Positions 52,651 to 62,395 of a stretch of DNA of 64,000 nucleotides are shown piece by piece (positions within the stretch are counted from its first letter, which is position 1; each line of letters opens with the position of its first letter). Origin of the DNA: Nocardia ninae NBRC 108245 (GTDB taxonomy: Bacteria; Actinomycetota; Actinomycetes; Mycobacteriales; Mycobacteriaceae); assembly GCF_007990755.1 (NCBI RefSeq), contig NZ_BJXA01000035.1, positions 22,820-86,819 of the forward strand, in the 5' to 3' direction. The notes beneath the pieces are model-generated. The model was not told where the DNA came from, did not search any database, and saw only the letters and a program-made list of their open reading frames with translations. The translations under genes were made by a program, and so were the position numbers.

Positions 52651-53795
52651 GCCGCCCAGCCGCCCATCCGATCGAGATGACTCTCCACATCATCGAGGAA
52701 GCCCGGTGGAAACCGCAGGCTGCCCATGCCGGTCCGGCGCAAGAACCCCGCGGTCGCCCGCGCGGAGAGCAGTCGTGAGTCGGTCAGGAAGTTCCGCAGG
52801 TCCTCGTACGGCTCGTGCACCGGCCAGGTCGACACGGCCACCCGATGGGCCACCCCGTTGTGTCCCCAGGCCGCAACCGGCCACGGTGTTCCCGGCGGTA
52901 GTGGCTGGTCACCGGGCAGCGGAGTCAGCGGCGCGGCCAGTCGGGACCCGACCCACCCGGCCATCCGCACACTCACGGCATTGCCGACCAGCTTCCACCG
53001 ATGCCCCTGCCGGATACCCGGCACGTCACCCGCGGGTGCGGTCCAATCCGGCTCGAAGCCTTGCAGCCGCTCCACATCCACCAGTCCGGGCGTGACGATC
53101 TCGCCGGACGGCAGCCGCACCGCGGGCGGGCTCGCGATACCCAGCGCGGACCCACCCTTCAGCGTCGGCACCGCGTTCACGGCCCAGCCCAGCCCGCGCA
53201 CTCCCTCGGTCCAGTAGAAGCCACACGGATCGCGGTCCGCGTCGCCGACGATCCGCGGCCCCGCGTCCTCGCCGAACAACACCCCACGCGGGTCCTCGGT
53301 CCGGGAAGCCAGCATCAGCACCCGCTGCCGCCGCTGTGGCAAGCCGAACGCGCGTGCGTCCACCACCCGATAGGCCCAGGTGTAGCCGAGCTCCTCCAGG
53401 GCGGTAGTGATGTGGCGCATCGCGGCACCGCGACCGAGCTGCAGCATGAACGGCACGTTCTCGATCAGCAGCCAGCGCGGCCCGCGCTTACGGCGCACCA
53501 ACCGGAAGACCTCGTCGACCAGACCCGAGCGCTTGCCGGTGATGCCGGCGGTGCGCCCGGCCTGGGAGAGGTCCTGGCAGGGGAAGCCTGCCGCGACCAG
53601 TTCGGTGCCCGCCGGTAGCGCGCGCAGACTGGTGATGTCGGAATGCAGTGGCACATCGGGAAAACGGGCGGCCAGCACGCCTTGTGCGCCCGCGTCGATC
53701 TCGCACAGCAGCTCGGACTGCCAGCCATTGCGGGCGAGACCGAGCTCGAGCCCGCCGATCCCGGCGAACAGCCCGACCATCCGCGCGCCCGTCAC
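52647..53795 (-). CDS. DNA (cytosine-5) methyltransferase
   Basis: 382 residues from a GTG at 53795 (an ATG five codons downstream is possible). Motif I GLFAGIGGLELGLA (8-21), the catalytic PCQ with Cys73 in AGFPCQDLSQAG, motif VI IENVPF (112-116), motif VIII QRRQRV (154-159) and motif X LVGNAVSV are in the standard order. The target-recognition region (about 165-270) does not reveal the recognised sequence. No restriction endonuclease is next to it, only vsr. It is probably an orphan regulatory or protective methylase. Confidence 0.92.
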   Translation of the reverse strand: MTGARMVGLFAGIGGLELGLARNGWQSELLCEIDAGAQGVLAARFPDVPLHSDITSLRALPAGTELVAAGFPCQDLSQAGRTAGITGKRSGLVDEVFRLVRRKRGPRWLLIENVPFMLQLGRGAAMRHITTALEELGYTWAYRVVDARAFGLPQRRQRVLMLASRTEDPRGVLFGEDAGPRIVGDADRDPCGFYWTEGVRGLGWAVNAVPTLKGGSALGIASPPAVRLPSGEIVTPGLVDVERLQGFEPDWTAPAGDVPGIRQGHRWKLVGNAVSVRMAGWVGSRLAAPLTPLPGDQPLPPGTPWPVAAWGHNGVAHRVAVSTWPVHEPYEDLRNFLTDSRLLSARATAGFLRRTGMGSLRFPPGFLDDVESHLDRMGGWAA

Positions 53796-54172
53796 CGACT
53801 GTCCCTTCTTCGCGTCCTCGGTTCCCCTGTGCTCGGCAGAGGTTACTCGAGTTGCCGGTTGCCGTCCGCGAACACCGCCATGACGGCGCGACGGAGCAAA
53901 CCCGAGGGTGGCCTGGTACCGTCCGCGTGTCAGCAACATGATCGGTCTGCTGCTGCTCGATAATGCTCATCGGCCGATCATGTGTGCGGCCCTGATGACA
54001 GGCTCGGCAGGCTGATCTGCCTGCGCTCCAGCGCTATCCGCGCGGACGCCGCCCCACGTGCTCGGCGGCGCGTCCGCATGCGAAACGCATTTGCTCCACA
54101 CAGCGTCTGTGCTCCACAAGGTTTTGGGCTCGACAAATTTCTTAGTCGTCACGCTAGGGAAAGTGAGCGAAC
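53796..54172. other. Gene-free intergenic region
   Basis: 377 bp between the divergent methyltransferase and ketosynthase genes. Only overlapping, uncharacteristic frames are present. The last 40 bases before 54173 hold a TTGGGC/TCTTAG-like pair and AGGGAAAG, consistent with the ketosynthase promoter and ribosome-binding site. Confidence 0.45.
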
Positions 54173-55420
54173 ATGCAGATACCTTCGAAAAACAGGAGCT
54201 TTCCCAACGTCGTGGTCACCAGCCTCGCGGCGACCACCTCGATTGCGGGCGATATCGACTCGACGTGGAAAGGCCTGCTCAACGGGGAGAGCGGGATCGA
54301 CGTCCTGGAGGACAGCTTCATCGACCAGTTCGAACTGCCGGTCCGCATCGGCGGGCACCTGAAGGTCTCGCCCGCCGAGAGCCTCACCAGGGTCGAGGCG
54401 ACCAACATGTCCTACGTCGAGCAGATGGCCACGGTCCTGTGCCGCGAGGTATGGCGCAACGCAGGCAGCCCGGAGGTCGACAAGACCCGGCTCGGCGTCG
54501 CCATCGGCACCGGTCTCGGCGGCGGCGAGTACATCATCGACGCGCGGGACCGGATCAAAAACGGTGGCTACCGCAAGATTTCACCGCTGACCGTGCAGCG
54601 GATCATGCCCAACGGCTCGGCCGCCTGCGTCGGCATCGAGCTCGGCGCGGGCGCGGGCGTCGTCACGCCGGTGTCGGCCTGCTCGTCCGGCTCCGAGGCG
54701 ATCGCCAACGCGTGGCAGATGATCGTGATGGGCGACGCCGACATGGTCGTCACCGGCGGTGTCGAGGGCTCCATCCAGGCGGTGCCGATCGCGGCGTTCA
54801 CCATGATGCGCGCGATGAGCACCCGCAACGACGATCCGAAGAGCGCGTCGCGCCCGTTCGACAAGGACCGCGACGGCTTCGTGTTCGGTGAGGCCGGGGC
54901 GATGATGATCATCGAGACCGAGGAGCACGCCAAGGCGCGCGGCGCGACCATCCACGCGCGGATCATGGGGGCGGGCATCACCTCCGACGCCTTCCATCTG
55001 GTCGCGCCCGATCTCGAGGGCAAGGGCGCCGCGCGCGCGATGACCAGGGCGATCGAGAAGGCCGGGCTGACCAAGAAGGATGTCACCCACGTGAACGCGC
55101 ACGCCACCGCCACCCCGATCGGGGATACCGCTGAGGCGCAGGCCATTTCGTCGGCTATCGGGAGTCACACGTCGGTGTACGCACCGAAATCGGCGCTCGG
55201 GCATTCGATCGGTGCGGTCGGAGCGCTGGAGTCGGTGATCACCGTGCTGTCCATTCGGGACGGAATCGTCCCGCCGACCCTGAATTTGGACAATCAGGAC
55301 CCTGAAATCGACCTCGATGTGGTCAAGGGGCAGAGCAGGCCGGGTCGGATCGATTACGCCGTGAACAACTCGTTCGGTTTCGGCGGACACAACGTGGCGA
55401 TCGCCTTCGGGCGGTACTGA
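54173..55420 (+). CDS. Beta-ketoacyl-ACP synthase, KasA/KasB-like
   Basis: Condensing enzyme of FAS-II-type chain elongation, 415 residues. The catalytic residues are Cys170 in SACSSGS, His310 in NAHATAT, Lys339 and His344 in KSALGHSIG, one position off the KasA numbering. In mycobacteria KasA/KasB extend meromycolate chains. Here it lies alone, followed by a hairpin and a FadD32-like ligase, not in the usual fabD-acpM-kasA-kasB order, so it may serve a dedicated lipid. AGGGAAAG precedes the ATG. Confidence 0.92.
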   Translation: MQIPSKNRSFPNVVVTSLAATTSIAGDIDSTWKGLLNGESGIDVLEDSFIDQFELPVRIGGHLKVSPAESLTRVEATNMSYVEQMATVLCREVWRNAGSPEVDKTRLGVAIGTGLGGGEYIIDARDRIKNGGYRKISPLTVQRIMPNGSAACVGIELGAGAGVVTPVSACSSGSEAIANAWQMIVMGDADMVVTGGVEGSIQAVPIAAFTMMRAMSTRNDDPKSASRPFDKDRDGFVFGEAGAMMIIETEEHAKARGATIHARIMGAGITSDAFHLVAPDLEGKGAARAMTRAIEKAGLTKKDVTHVNAHATATPIGDTAEAQAISSAIGSHTSVYAPKSALGHSIGAVGALESVITVLSIRDGIVPPTLNLDNQDPEIDLDVVKGQSRPGRIDYAVNNSFGFGGHNVAIAFGRY

Positions 55421-55458
55421 GCGTCGGAAGGCTGCGCACCTGCTAGCCTTCCCGACGC
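55421..55458 (+). terminator. Hairpin between the ketosynthase and FadD32-like genes
   Basis: Arms 55421-55433 and 55445-55458 pair along 13 bases with one bulged C and are followed by TTCGTT. It starts directly after the ketosynthase stop codon. It may terminate or attenuate read-through into the ligase gene. Confidence 0.65.
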
Positions 55459-55524
55459 TTCGTTATCGACCTGTGTTCGGTGTAACTGCACGGCATGTGC
55501 GTGCTTTGGCAAAAGGATAAGGCG

Positions 55525-57450
55525 ATGATCGACGAGACCTTCGACGACTATTTGGACGACCAGGGCAATATCAAAATCCGCGGCGACAAGACCCTGATCG
55601 ACTTCGTCGACAAGCACAGCGCGGAGAACGGCGACGACCTCGCCTACCGCTATATCGACTATTCGCGGGAACGCGACGGTGAGTACCACGAGTTGACCTG
55701 GCGACAGTTCGGCGTCCGGCTACGGGCCGTTGCGGCACGGCTACAGCAGGTGACCAAACCCGGTGACCGGGTAGCGATTCTGGCACCGCAGGGGCTCGAC
55801 TATGTCGTCTCCATCTTTGCCGCCGTCTACGCGGGCAATATCGCGGTGCCGTTGTTCGACCCGGAGGAGCAGGGGCACACCGACCGGCTCACCGCGGTGC
55901 TCAGCGACTGCACGCCGGCCGCGATTCTCACGGTCGGCACCGCGGCGGGCGGTGTGCGGAACTTCTTCCGCCATCTGCCCGCGGTACAGCGGCCGCGGAT
56001 TATTGCGGTGGAAGCGATTCCGGACACCGTCGGCGCGACGTGGGTGCGCCCGGATATCAATATCGACAGCGTCGCTTACCTGCAATACACCTCCGGGTCC
56101 ACCAGAACGCCTGCGGGCGTGGAGATCACGCACCGGGCCGTCGGCACGAATCTGCTGCAGATGATCGATGCGATTGGTGTCAAGGAGAATTCGCGCGGCG
56201 TCACCTGGCTGCCGCTGTTCCACGACATGGGCCTGCTGTGCGTGATTCTGCCGACCGTCGGTGGCGGATTCATCACCATCATGTCGCCGAGCGCGTTCGT
56301 GCGTCGTCCGTACCGCTGGATCAAAGAACTGGCCGCCGCCTCCGACGGGGCCGGAACTTTCGCGGCGGCACCGAATTTCGCCTTCGAACACGCCGCGGCG
56401 CGCGGTAAGCCGAAACCGGGCGAAGAGCTCGACCTGTCGAATGTGATCGGGTTGATCAACGGCAGCGAACCGGTGTCGGTGTCGTCGATGCGGAAATTCA
56501 ACGAGGCGTTCGCGCCGTACGGGTTGCCGAAGACGACGATCAAGCCGTGCTACGGCATGGCCGAGGCGACGCTGTTCGTGTCCGCGACCAAGGCCGAGGA
56601 CGAGGCGCGGGTCGTGTATGTCGATCGCGCCCAGCTCAATTCGGGCCGGATGGTCCAGGTCGAAGAGGGCGCGGAGAACTCGATCGCGCAGGTGTCCTGC
56701 GGCTATGTGGCTTTGTCGCAGTGGGCCACGATCGTCGATCCGGAGACCGGCGTCGAGCGGGCCGACGGTGAGGTCGGCGAGATCTGGTTGCACGGCGAGA
56801 ACATGGGCATCGGTTACTGGGGGCGTCCCGAGGAAACCGAGGCCACCTTCCAGGCCAAGCTCGCGGCTCGGCAGCCGACGGGCAGCCATGCGGAGGGCAC
56901 ACCGGAGGACGCCCACTGGATGCGCACCGGCGATTACGGCGCCTACCTCGACGGCGAGTTGTACATCACCGGCCGGGTGAAGGACCTGGTGATCGTCGAC
57001 GGTCGCAATCACTACCCGCAGGACCTGGAGTTCTCGGCACAGGAATCCAGCACCGCACTGCGACCCGGTTTCGTCGCGGCCTTCTCGGTACCCGCGAACG
57101 AACTGCCTGCGCTGGTCTTCGAGAAGGGCAGTCACTCCGGGCTGAAGTTCGACGCCGACGACAACTCCGAGCAGTTGGTGATCGTCGCCGAACGCAACAC
57201 CGGCGCGGGCAAGCTGGAGACCGAACCGGTCGCGGACACGGTGCGGGCGGCCGTCTCGCAGCGGCACGGCGTCACCGTGCGCGATGTGCTGCTCGTGCCC
57301 GCGGGTTCGATCCCGCGGACCTCCAGCGGCAAGATCGCCCGACGGGCCTGCCGGGCCGCGTACCTGGATGGCACCCTGCGCGGCGGATATCAGCAGCAAG
57401 CTTTCCCGGACGCTCCCGCAGAGGAGCGGGAGAGCGCGGGCGTTCGCTAG
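55525..57450 (+). CDS. Long-chain fatty-acyl-AMP ligase, FadD32-like
   Basis: Activates a fatty acid as acyl-AMP for loading onto an ACP or PKS domain, without CoA. 641 residues. The AMP-binding motif [12 protein letters not shown], the FAAL-type stretch [39 protein letters not shown] and the C-terminal [10 protein letters not shown] lysine are present. Similarity with M. tuberculosis FadD32 extends over the whole length, but the usual partner pks13 is not adjacent. It may be a second FadD32 copy working with the ketosynthase upstream. ATG 55525 has AAGGAT at a good distance. Confidence 0.9.
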   Translation: MIDETFDDYLDDQGNIKIRGDKTLIDFVDKHSAENGDDLAYRYIDYSRERDGEYHELTWRQFGVRLRAVAARLQQVTKPGDRVAILAPQGLDYVVSIFAAVYAGNIAVPLFDPEEQGHTDRLTAVLSDCTPAAILTVGTAAGGVRNFFRHLPAVQRPRIIAVEAIPDTVGATWVRPDINIDSVAYLQYTSGSTRTPAGVEITHRAVGTNLLQMIDAIGVKENSRGVTWLPLFHDMGLLCVILPTVGGGFITIMSPSAFVRRPYRWIKELAAASDGAGTFAAAPNFAFEHAAARGKPKPGEELDLSNVIGLINGSEPVSVSSMRKFNEAFAPYGLPKTTIKPCYGMAEATLFVSATKAEDEARVVYVDRAQLNSGRMVQVEEGAENSIAQVSCGYVALSQWATIVDPETGVERADGEVGEIWLHGENMGIGYWGRPEETEATFQAKLAARQPTGSHAEGTPEDAHWMRTGDYGAYLDGELYITGRVKDLVIVDGRNHYPQDLEFSAQESSTALRPGFVAAFSVPANELPALVFEKGSHSGLKFDADDNSEQLVIVAERNTGAGKLETEPVADTVRAAVSQRHGVTVRDVLLVPAGSIPRTSSGKIARRACRAAYLDGTLRGGYQQQAFPDAPAEERESAGVR

Positions 57451-57725
57451 AGGCGCACCTCGTTCGCACAGTCGAATTCACTGACCTCGGCGCCCACGAT
57501 GTGGGCGCCGAGGTCGTTTGTCGTTCCAGTGCCACGGAACCTGTCCACCGCGGCCCTGGTCGTCCAGCGCTCGTAGATATTCACGCGATCGGGCTCGACC
57601 AGATCGGCCCCGAGGGTGAAGTCCAGGCAGCCGTCGGTGCCGCGGGCGAGTTCGACCACCTCGCGGCAGGCGGCGAGATAGCGGTCCCGGTCGGTGACCT
57701 TCAGATACCCGGCGACGATCAGCAT
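57447..57725 (-). CDS. Antibiotic-biosynthesis-monooxygenase (ABM) domain protein
   Basis: 92 residues forming a single ferredoxin-like ABM domain: [10 protein letters not shown], a helix with [12 protein letters not shown], then [10 protein letters not shown] and [15 protein letters not shown]. Such cofactor-free dimers oxidise quinols or degrade small reactive compounds. It converges on the ligase gene with stops overlapping by four bases. The partner or substrate is unknown. Confidence 0.82.
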   Translation of the reverse strand: MLIVAGYLKVTDRDRYLAACREVVELARGTDGCLDFTLGADLVEPDRVNIYERWTTRAAVDRFRGTGTTNDLGAHIVGAEVSEFDCANEVRL

Positions 57726-57983
57726 GCCGCGGAGTCTATTCGGCGAATCGACCCTTGACCTCGAGGTTGCTCGAGGTTGTTGGCTTGGCTCATGAAGGTT
57801 GTCGTGACCTGTGGGCAGACCGTGATATCCAGCACGGATACCGATGCTGCGGTATCGGCCGACGCGGAAAACCAGTTGGCTGGCCCAGGTGATGCTGCCA
57901 CTCTGAGATGTCGGACCTCGATGCGAACATCACCGAGTGTCCGGGTTCTCGACACTGCCATCCACAGACCTCGAGGGGGAACT

Positions 57984-59807
57984 ATGTCGGTTGCACTTGA
58001 TGTCGCGACGGTGGATCCGGAGGCCGACAGACCGGAGCGGCCCGGTGCGTCCGTGCCGGGTCGCCTGCATTCGCTGCGGCGTTTCTGGCCGTACGTGCGC
58101 CCGTATCGGCGCGCGCTGCTCGGTGCCACCACGCTCGCGATCCTCGCCTCGCTGACCGCGATCGTGATCCCCCTGGTGATCGCCAAAATCATCGACGGGC
58201 CGATCGCCCAGCGCGATCTCGGCGCGGCCGTCGCGCCGGTGCTGCTGGTGTTTGTGCTCGGCCTGCTGGAAGCCCTCGGCGTATGGGGGCGCCGCTGGTT
58301 GGTGTCCAAGCCGGCGTCGATGGTCGAGATCACCATGCGCGCCAAGATCTTTCGCAAGCTGCAGTCACTGGCGATCGGACGGCACGAGGCCTGGGAGTCG
58401 GGTCAGCTGCTGTCCAGGGCGGTCGACGACATGGCCACCCTGCGTCGCTTCGTCGCGTTCGCCGGTCCGTTCCTGATCATCCACATCATCCTGATCCCGG
58501 TCGGCCTGCTGGTGCTGGTGTGGCTGAGCTGGCAGGTCGGGCTGATCTTCGCGATCATCTCGATTCCGTTGACCTACATCTGCATTCGCTTCGAGCGCGA
58601 GTACTCGTTGGCGTCGCGGAAGTCCCAGGACCAGTCGGGTGACCTGGCCACCATCGCCGAGGAGTCGGCGCAGGGTGTGCGGGTGCTGAAGGCGTTCGGG
58701 CGCGGTGCGTTCTTCGGTGGGCGCTTCCTCGCCCAATCGCGCGAACTCCAGCAGACCGAGCTGCACAAGGTGCGGCTGGACGCGCGGCTGTGGTCGGCGA
58801 TGACGGGTCTGCCGCAGCTGGCGATCGCGTTCGCGCTCGGTTTCGGCGGCTATGCGGTGGTGCAGGGCTCGATGACGCTGGGCACCTTGGTCGCGGCGAT
58901 CACGCTGGCGAACTTCCTGCAGTGGCCGATCATCTGGACCGGCTTCCTGCTGGCCGAGTTGAACGATGCCCGCACGGCGGGGGACCGGTACTGGGAGATC
59001 ATCGACACGCCCGTCGATATCACCGACCCGGCCGATCCGGTCGAGTTGCCGGAGACAATGGTCGGCGAATTGCGCTTGGAAGGCGTGAAATTCGCTTTTC
59101 CCGACGCGGAATCGCCAGTACTGCAAGATGTCTCGATCAAGATTCGGCCCGGCGAGACGGTTGCGCTGGTCGGTGCGACCGGCAGCGGAAAGACCGCGCT
59201 GCTCAACCTGATTCCACGGCTCTACGACCTGTCCGGCGGCGCGATCACCATCGACGGCATCGACATCGCGTCCATGCGGCTGAGCGATCTGCGTTCGCTC
59301 GTCTCGGTCGCGTTCGAGGATCCGGTGCTGTTCTCGGCGAGCGTGCGGGAGAACGTCGCGCTCGGCGACCCGACGGCCACCGACGCCGATGTGCGGCGCG
59401 CACTGGATGTCGCGCAGGCCACCGAGTTCGTCGACAACCTGCCGTGGGGACTCGACACCAGGATCGGCGAGCAGGGACTCAGTCTGTCCGGCGGCCAGCG
59501 GCAGCGGCTCGCGCTGGCTCGCGCCGTGCTGAGCGGGGCTGGCCCGGGCAGTCGCAGCCGGATCATGGTGCTCGACGACCCGCTGTCCGCGCTCGACGTG
59601 GAGACCGAGGAACGGGTGCAGGAGCGACTGCGCACCGTGCTGGCCGGCGCGACGACGCTGCTGGTCGCGCACCGGCCCTCGACGGCCGCGCTGGCCGACC
59701 GGGTGGCGGTGCTGGCCGAGGGCCGGATCGTCGCCGAAGGCACCCACGACAACCTGCTGCGCACCAGCAGCCGATACCGCGACCTGATGGGAGGTGAACA
59801 GCGGTGA
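57984..59807 (+). CDS. ABC exporter half-transporter, subunit with degenerate ATPase site
   Basis: 607 residues: six membrane helices (about 45-310) fused to an ATPase domain. Walker A GATGSGKT, signature LSLSGGQRQRLAL, but Walker B IMVLDDPLSALD has Asp in place of the catalytic Glu, and the H-loop is AHRPST. This is the pattern of the non-canonical half of heterodimeric exporters such as TM287/288. The ATG at 57984 is preceded by GAGGGGG. The next gene overlaps by four bases and supplies the canonical half. Confidence 0.9.
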   Translation: MSVALDVATVDPEADRPERPGASVPGRLHSLRRFWPYVRPYRRALLGATTLAILASLTAIVIPLVIAKIIDGPIAQRDLGAAVAPVLLVFVLGLLEALGVWGRRWLVSKPASMVEITMRAKIFRKLQSLAIGRHEAWESGQLLSRAVDDMATLRRFVAFAGPFLIIHIILIPVGLLVLVWLSWQVGLIFAIISIPLTYICIRFEREYSLASRKSQDQSGDLATIAEESAQGVRVLKAFGRGAFFGGRFLAQSRELQQTELHKVRLDARLWSAMTGLPQLAIAFALGFGGYAVVQGSMTLGTLVAAITLANFLQWPIIWTGFLLAELNDARTAGDRYWEIIDTPVDITDPADPVELPETMVGELRLEGVKFAFPDAESPVLQDVSIKIRPGETVALVGATGSGKTALLNLIPRLYDLSGGAITIDGIDIASMRLSDLRSLVSVAFEDPVLFSASVRENVALGDPTATDADVRRALDVAQATEFVDNLPWGLDTRIGEQGLSLSGGQRQRLALARAVLSGAGPGSRSRIMVLDDPLSALDVETEERVQERLRTVLAGATTLLVAHRPSTAALADRVAVLAEGRIVAEGTHDNLLRTSSRYRDLMGGEQR

Positions 59808-61687
59808 GCACGGAGACAGTTACGTCGAAAGATGGGACTACCACCGAGAATTCGACGGTCCTGGACAAACCACGCGACGAAGCCGCCGATTGGCGCGGCA
59901 TCGCCAGCGAGGACAAGGAGGTCACCCAGGCCGGAAACCTGGTGCTGGCCGAGCGATCTCGCCGACTGCTGCTCGACCTGGTCCGGCCCTACCGCAAGCT
60001 GGCGGCGTTCGCGCTGGTGCTCATCGTGGTCGACAACGCCGCGATGGTCTCGGCGCCGCTGTTCGTCGCGTACGGGCTCGACAAAGGCATAGCCGAAGGT
60101 CGCCAAGGGAATTGGGCCCCGCTGACCTGGACGGTCGGCGGGTACCTCGGCGCGGTGCTGCTCGGCATCGCGACCACCTTCCTGTTCCTGCGGGTGTCCG
60201 GCAGGCTCAGCCAGAGCGTGCTGTTCGACCTGCGGGTGCGCTCATTCACGCACATGCAGCGGCTGAGCGTCGCCTTCCACGAGAAGTACACCTCGGGCAA
60301 GGTCGTCGCGCGCCTCACCGGTGACATCGAGACGCTGCAGGAACTGCTGGAGAGCGCGCTGAACCAGGCGTTGAGCGCGATCCTCTCGGTGGTGACCATC
60401 GCGGCGCTGCTGATCTACCTGGATCTGATGCTGGCCGCGATCGTGCTGATCGGTTTCGTGCCATTGGTGTTCGTCACCCGGTGGGCGCAGCGCAGGCAGC
60501 GGGCAGGCTACCGCCGCACCCGTGGCGCCATCGCGAAGGTGGTCGTGCAGTTCGTCGAGTCGATGGGCGGCATGCGGGCCGTGCAGACCTTCCGCCGCGA
60601 GCAGCGCAACGAGTCGGTGCTGGCTTACGAGGACGCCGAATATCAGCAGGCGACCACCACGGCCATGCGCGGCATGGGCGACTACGCGGGCTTGACCAGG
60701 CTGCTCGGCAACCTGACCACGGTGATCATCATCCTGGTCGGCGCCTGGCAGGTGATCGAGGGCAATCTCGCGGTGGGCGTGCTCGCGGCATACCTGTTGT
60801 ACCTCAACGAGTTCTACGGTCCGCTCGATGAACTCGCCCAGGTGTTCAACTCGTATCAGTCCGCGGCCGCGGCACTGGAGAAGATCTCCGGCGTGCTCGA
60901 GGAAGAGCCCTCGGTGGTGGAGCCGACCGATCCGACGCCGCTGGCGAAGGCCGAGGGTGCGGTCCTGATGGATCGGGTGTCGTTCGGCTACGGCACCGAA
61001 CGTCAAGTGCTGCCGGAGTTCTCCCTGGACATCCCGGCCGGACAGGTCGTCGCGCTGGTCGGTGCCACCGGCGCGGGCAAGTCGACGCTGGCCAAGCTGC
61101 TGACGCGGTTCTACGACCCGTCCGACGGCGTGGTCACCCTGGACGGCATCGATCTGCGCCGGATCTCCGACGTCGATCTGCGCCGCAATGTCGTGATGGT
61201 CACGCAGGAGTCCTATCTGTTCTCCGGTTCGGTGGCCGACAACATCCGGCTCGGCAGGCCGGACGCGTCCGACGAGGAGGTGTTCGCGGCGGCCCGCGCC
61301 GTCGGCCTGTACGACTTCGTGCAGGCGCTGCCGGAGGGCTTCGACACCGACGTGCGCAAGCGCGGCGGCAGGCTCTCCGCGGGGCAGCGTCAGCTGGTCG
61401 CGTTCGCCCGGGTGTTCCTGGCGGATCCGGCGGTGATCGTGCTGGACGAAGCCACGTCCAGCCTGGACATCCCGAGCGAGCGGTTGGTGCAGCGGGCACT
61501 GGAAACGGTGCTGCGCGAGCGCACCGCGGTGATCATCGCTCACCGGCTGTCCACGGTGGCCATCGCCGACCGGGTGCTGGTGCTGGAATCCGGGCGCATC
61601 GTGGAGGACGGCACCCCGGCCGAGCTGATCGCGGGCACCGGTCGGTTCGCCAGCCTGCACGCGGCATGGCGCGAATCCCTCGTGTGA
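59804..61687 (+). CDS. ABC exporter half-transporter, canonical ATPase subunit
   Basis: 627 residues starting at a GTG that overlaps the previous stop as GTGA. An N-terminal soluble tail of about 55 residues is followed by six membrane helices and an ATPase with Walker A GATGAGKST, signature GGRLSAGQRQLVAFA, Walker B VIVLDEATSSLD with the catalytic Glu, and H-loop AHRLST. It forms a heterodimer with the preceding subunit. The family exports lipids or drugs; the substrate here is unknown. Confidence 0.92.
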   Translation: MSTETVTSKDGTTTENSTVLDKPRDEAADWRGIASEDKEVTQAGNLVLAERSRRLLLDLVRPYRKLAAFALVLIVVDNAAMVSAPLFVAYGLDKGIAEGRQGNWAPLTWTVGGYLGAVLLGIATTFLFLRVSGRLSQSVLFDLRVRSFTHMQRLSVAFHEKYTSGKVVARLTGDIETLQELLESALNQALSAILSVVTIAALLIYLDLMLAAIVLIGFVPLVFVTRWAQRRQRAGYRRTRGAIAKVVVQFVESMGGMRAVQTFRREQRNESVLAYEDAEYQQATTTAMRGMGDYAGLTRLLGNLTTVIIILVGAWQVIEGNLAVGVLAAYLLYLNEFYGPLDELAQVFNSYQSAAAALEKISGVLEEEPSVVEPTDPTPLAKAEGAVLMDRVSFGYGTERQVLPEFSLDIPAGQVVALVGATGAGKSTLAKLLTRFYDPSDGVVTLDGIDLRRISDVDLRRNVVMVTQESYLFSGSVADNIRLGRPDASDEEVFAAARAVGLYDFVQALPEGFDTDVRKRGGRLSAGQRQLVAFARVFLADPAVIVLDEATSSLDIPSERLVQRALETVLRERTAVIIAHRLSTVAIADRVLVLESGRIVEDGTPAELIAGTGRFASLHAAWRESLV

Positions 61688-61738
61688 TGCGAGCTGGTGT
61701 GGTGCGGACTACAGCTCGGTGTCGCTTACGGTAGATAC

Positions 61739-62356
61739 GTGACGACTCCAGCCCCCGAGAGCCAGGCCCCCGGCCCCGAGACGCCCCCGGCCTCCCGTTG
61801 GCCGGCGATTCTCACCTGGCGCGCCCACAACGCGTCGCGGATGGAGTCGGTGCGCGTGACCTTGAACGGCAATCGCATCCGCGCCGCCGGTCGCATGATC
61901 GGCGGCGCGTGCGACGACCACCCGGCGTTCAGCGCGTCCTACGACCTGGTCACCGACGAGAGCGGCGCCACCAAGCGGCTCTCGCTGCGTACCACCACGG
62001 CCGCCGGTGAGCGGCACGCGTCCATCGCCAGGGACGAGGAGAACTACTGGCTGGTCGACGCGGGCGGCAGCCACGTGCGCTCCACCTTCGCCGGGGCGCT
62101 CGATGTGGACGTAGTGCTCAGCCCGTTCTTCAACACGCTGCCGATCCGCCGCTTCGACCTGCAGCACGCGGTGCACGACGTCCAGGTCCCGGTGGTCTAC
62201 GTGCGCCTGCCCGACCTGCTGGTGCAGGAAGCGAGCCTCACCTACAGCAGCGCCGCCGACGGCATCAGCGTGCTTTCCCCGGTTTCCAGCGCGACGGTCA
62301 CCGTCGACGCGGACGGCTTCCTGCTCGACTACCCGGGTCTCGCCGAGCGCATCTGA
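61739..62356 (+). CDS. Putative glycolipid-binding domain protein (PF06475-like)
   Basis: 205 residues from a GTG at 61739 that seems leaderless. The domain starts at WPAILTWRAHNASRMESVRVTLNGNRIRAAG and continues through YWLVDAGGSHVRS, DVDVVLSPFFNTLPIRR and a beta-rich end, the signature of the family described as glycolipid-binding. The fold is a beta-barrel; no signal peptide is present. The link to glycolipids rests on the family description, not on anything specific here. Confidence 0.78.
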   Translation: MTTPAPESQAPGPETPPASRWPAILTWRAHNASRMESVRVTLNGNRIRAAGRMIGGACDDHPAFSASYDLVTDESGATKRLSLRTTTAAGERHASIARDEENYWLVDAGGSHVRSTFAGALDVDVVLSPFFNTLPIRRFDLQHAVHDVQVPVVYVRLPDLLVQEASLTYSSAADGISVLSPVSSATVTVDADGFLLDYPGLAERI

Positions 62357-62395
62357 GTTTTCAGCGCGTCGCGTTTTCTCGGCGGTGCTTCGGGA

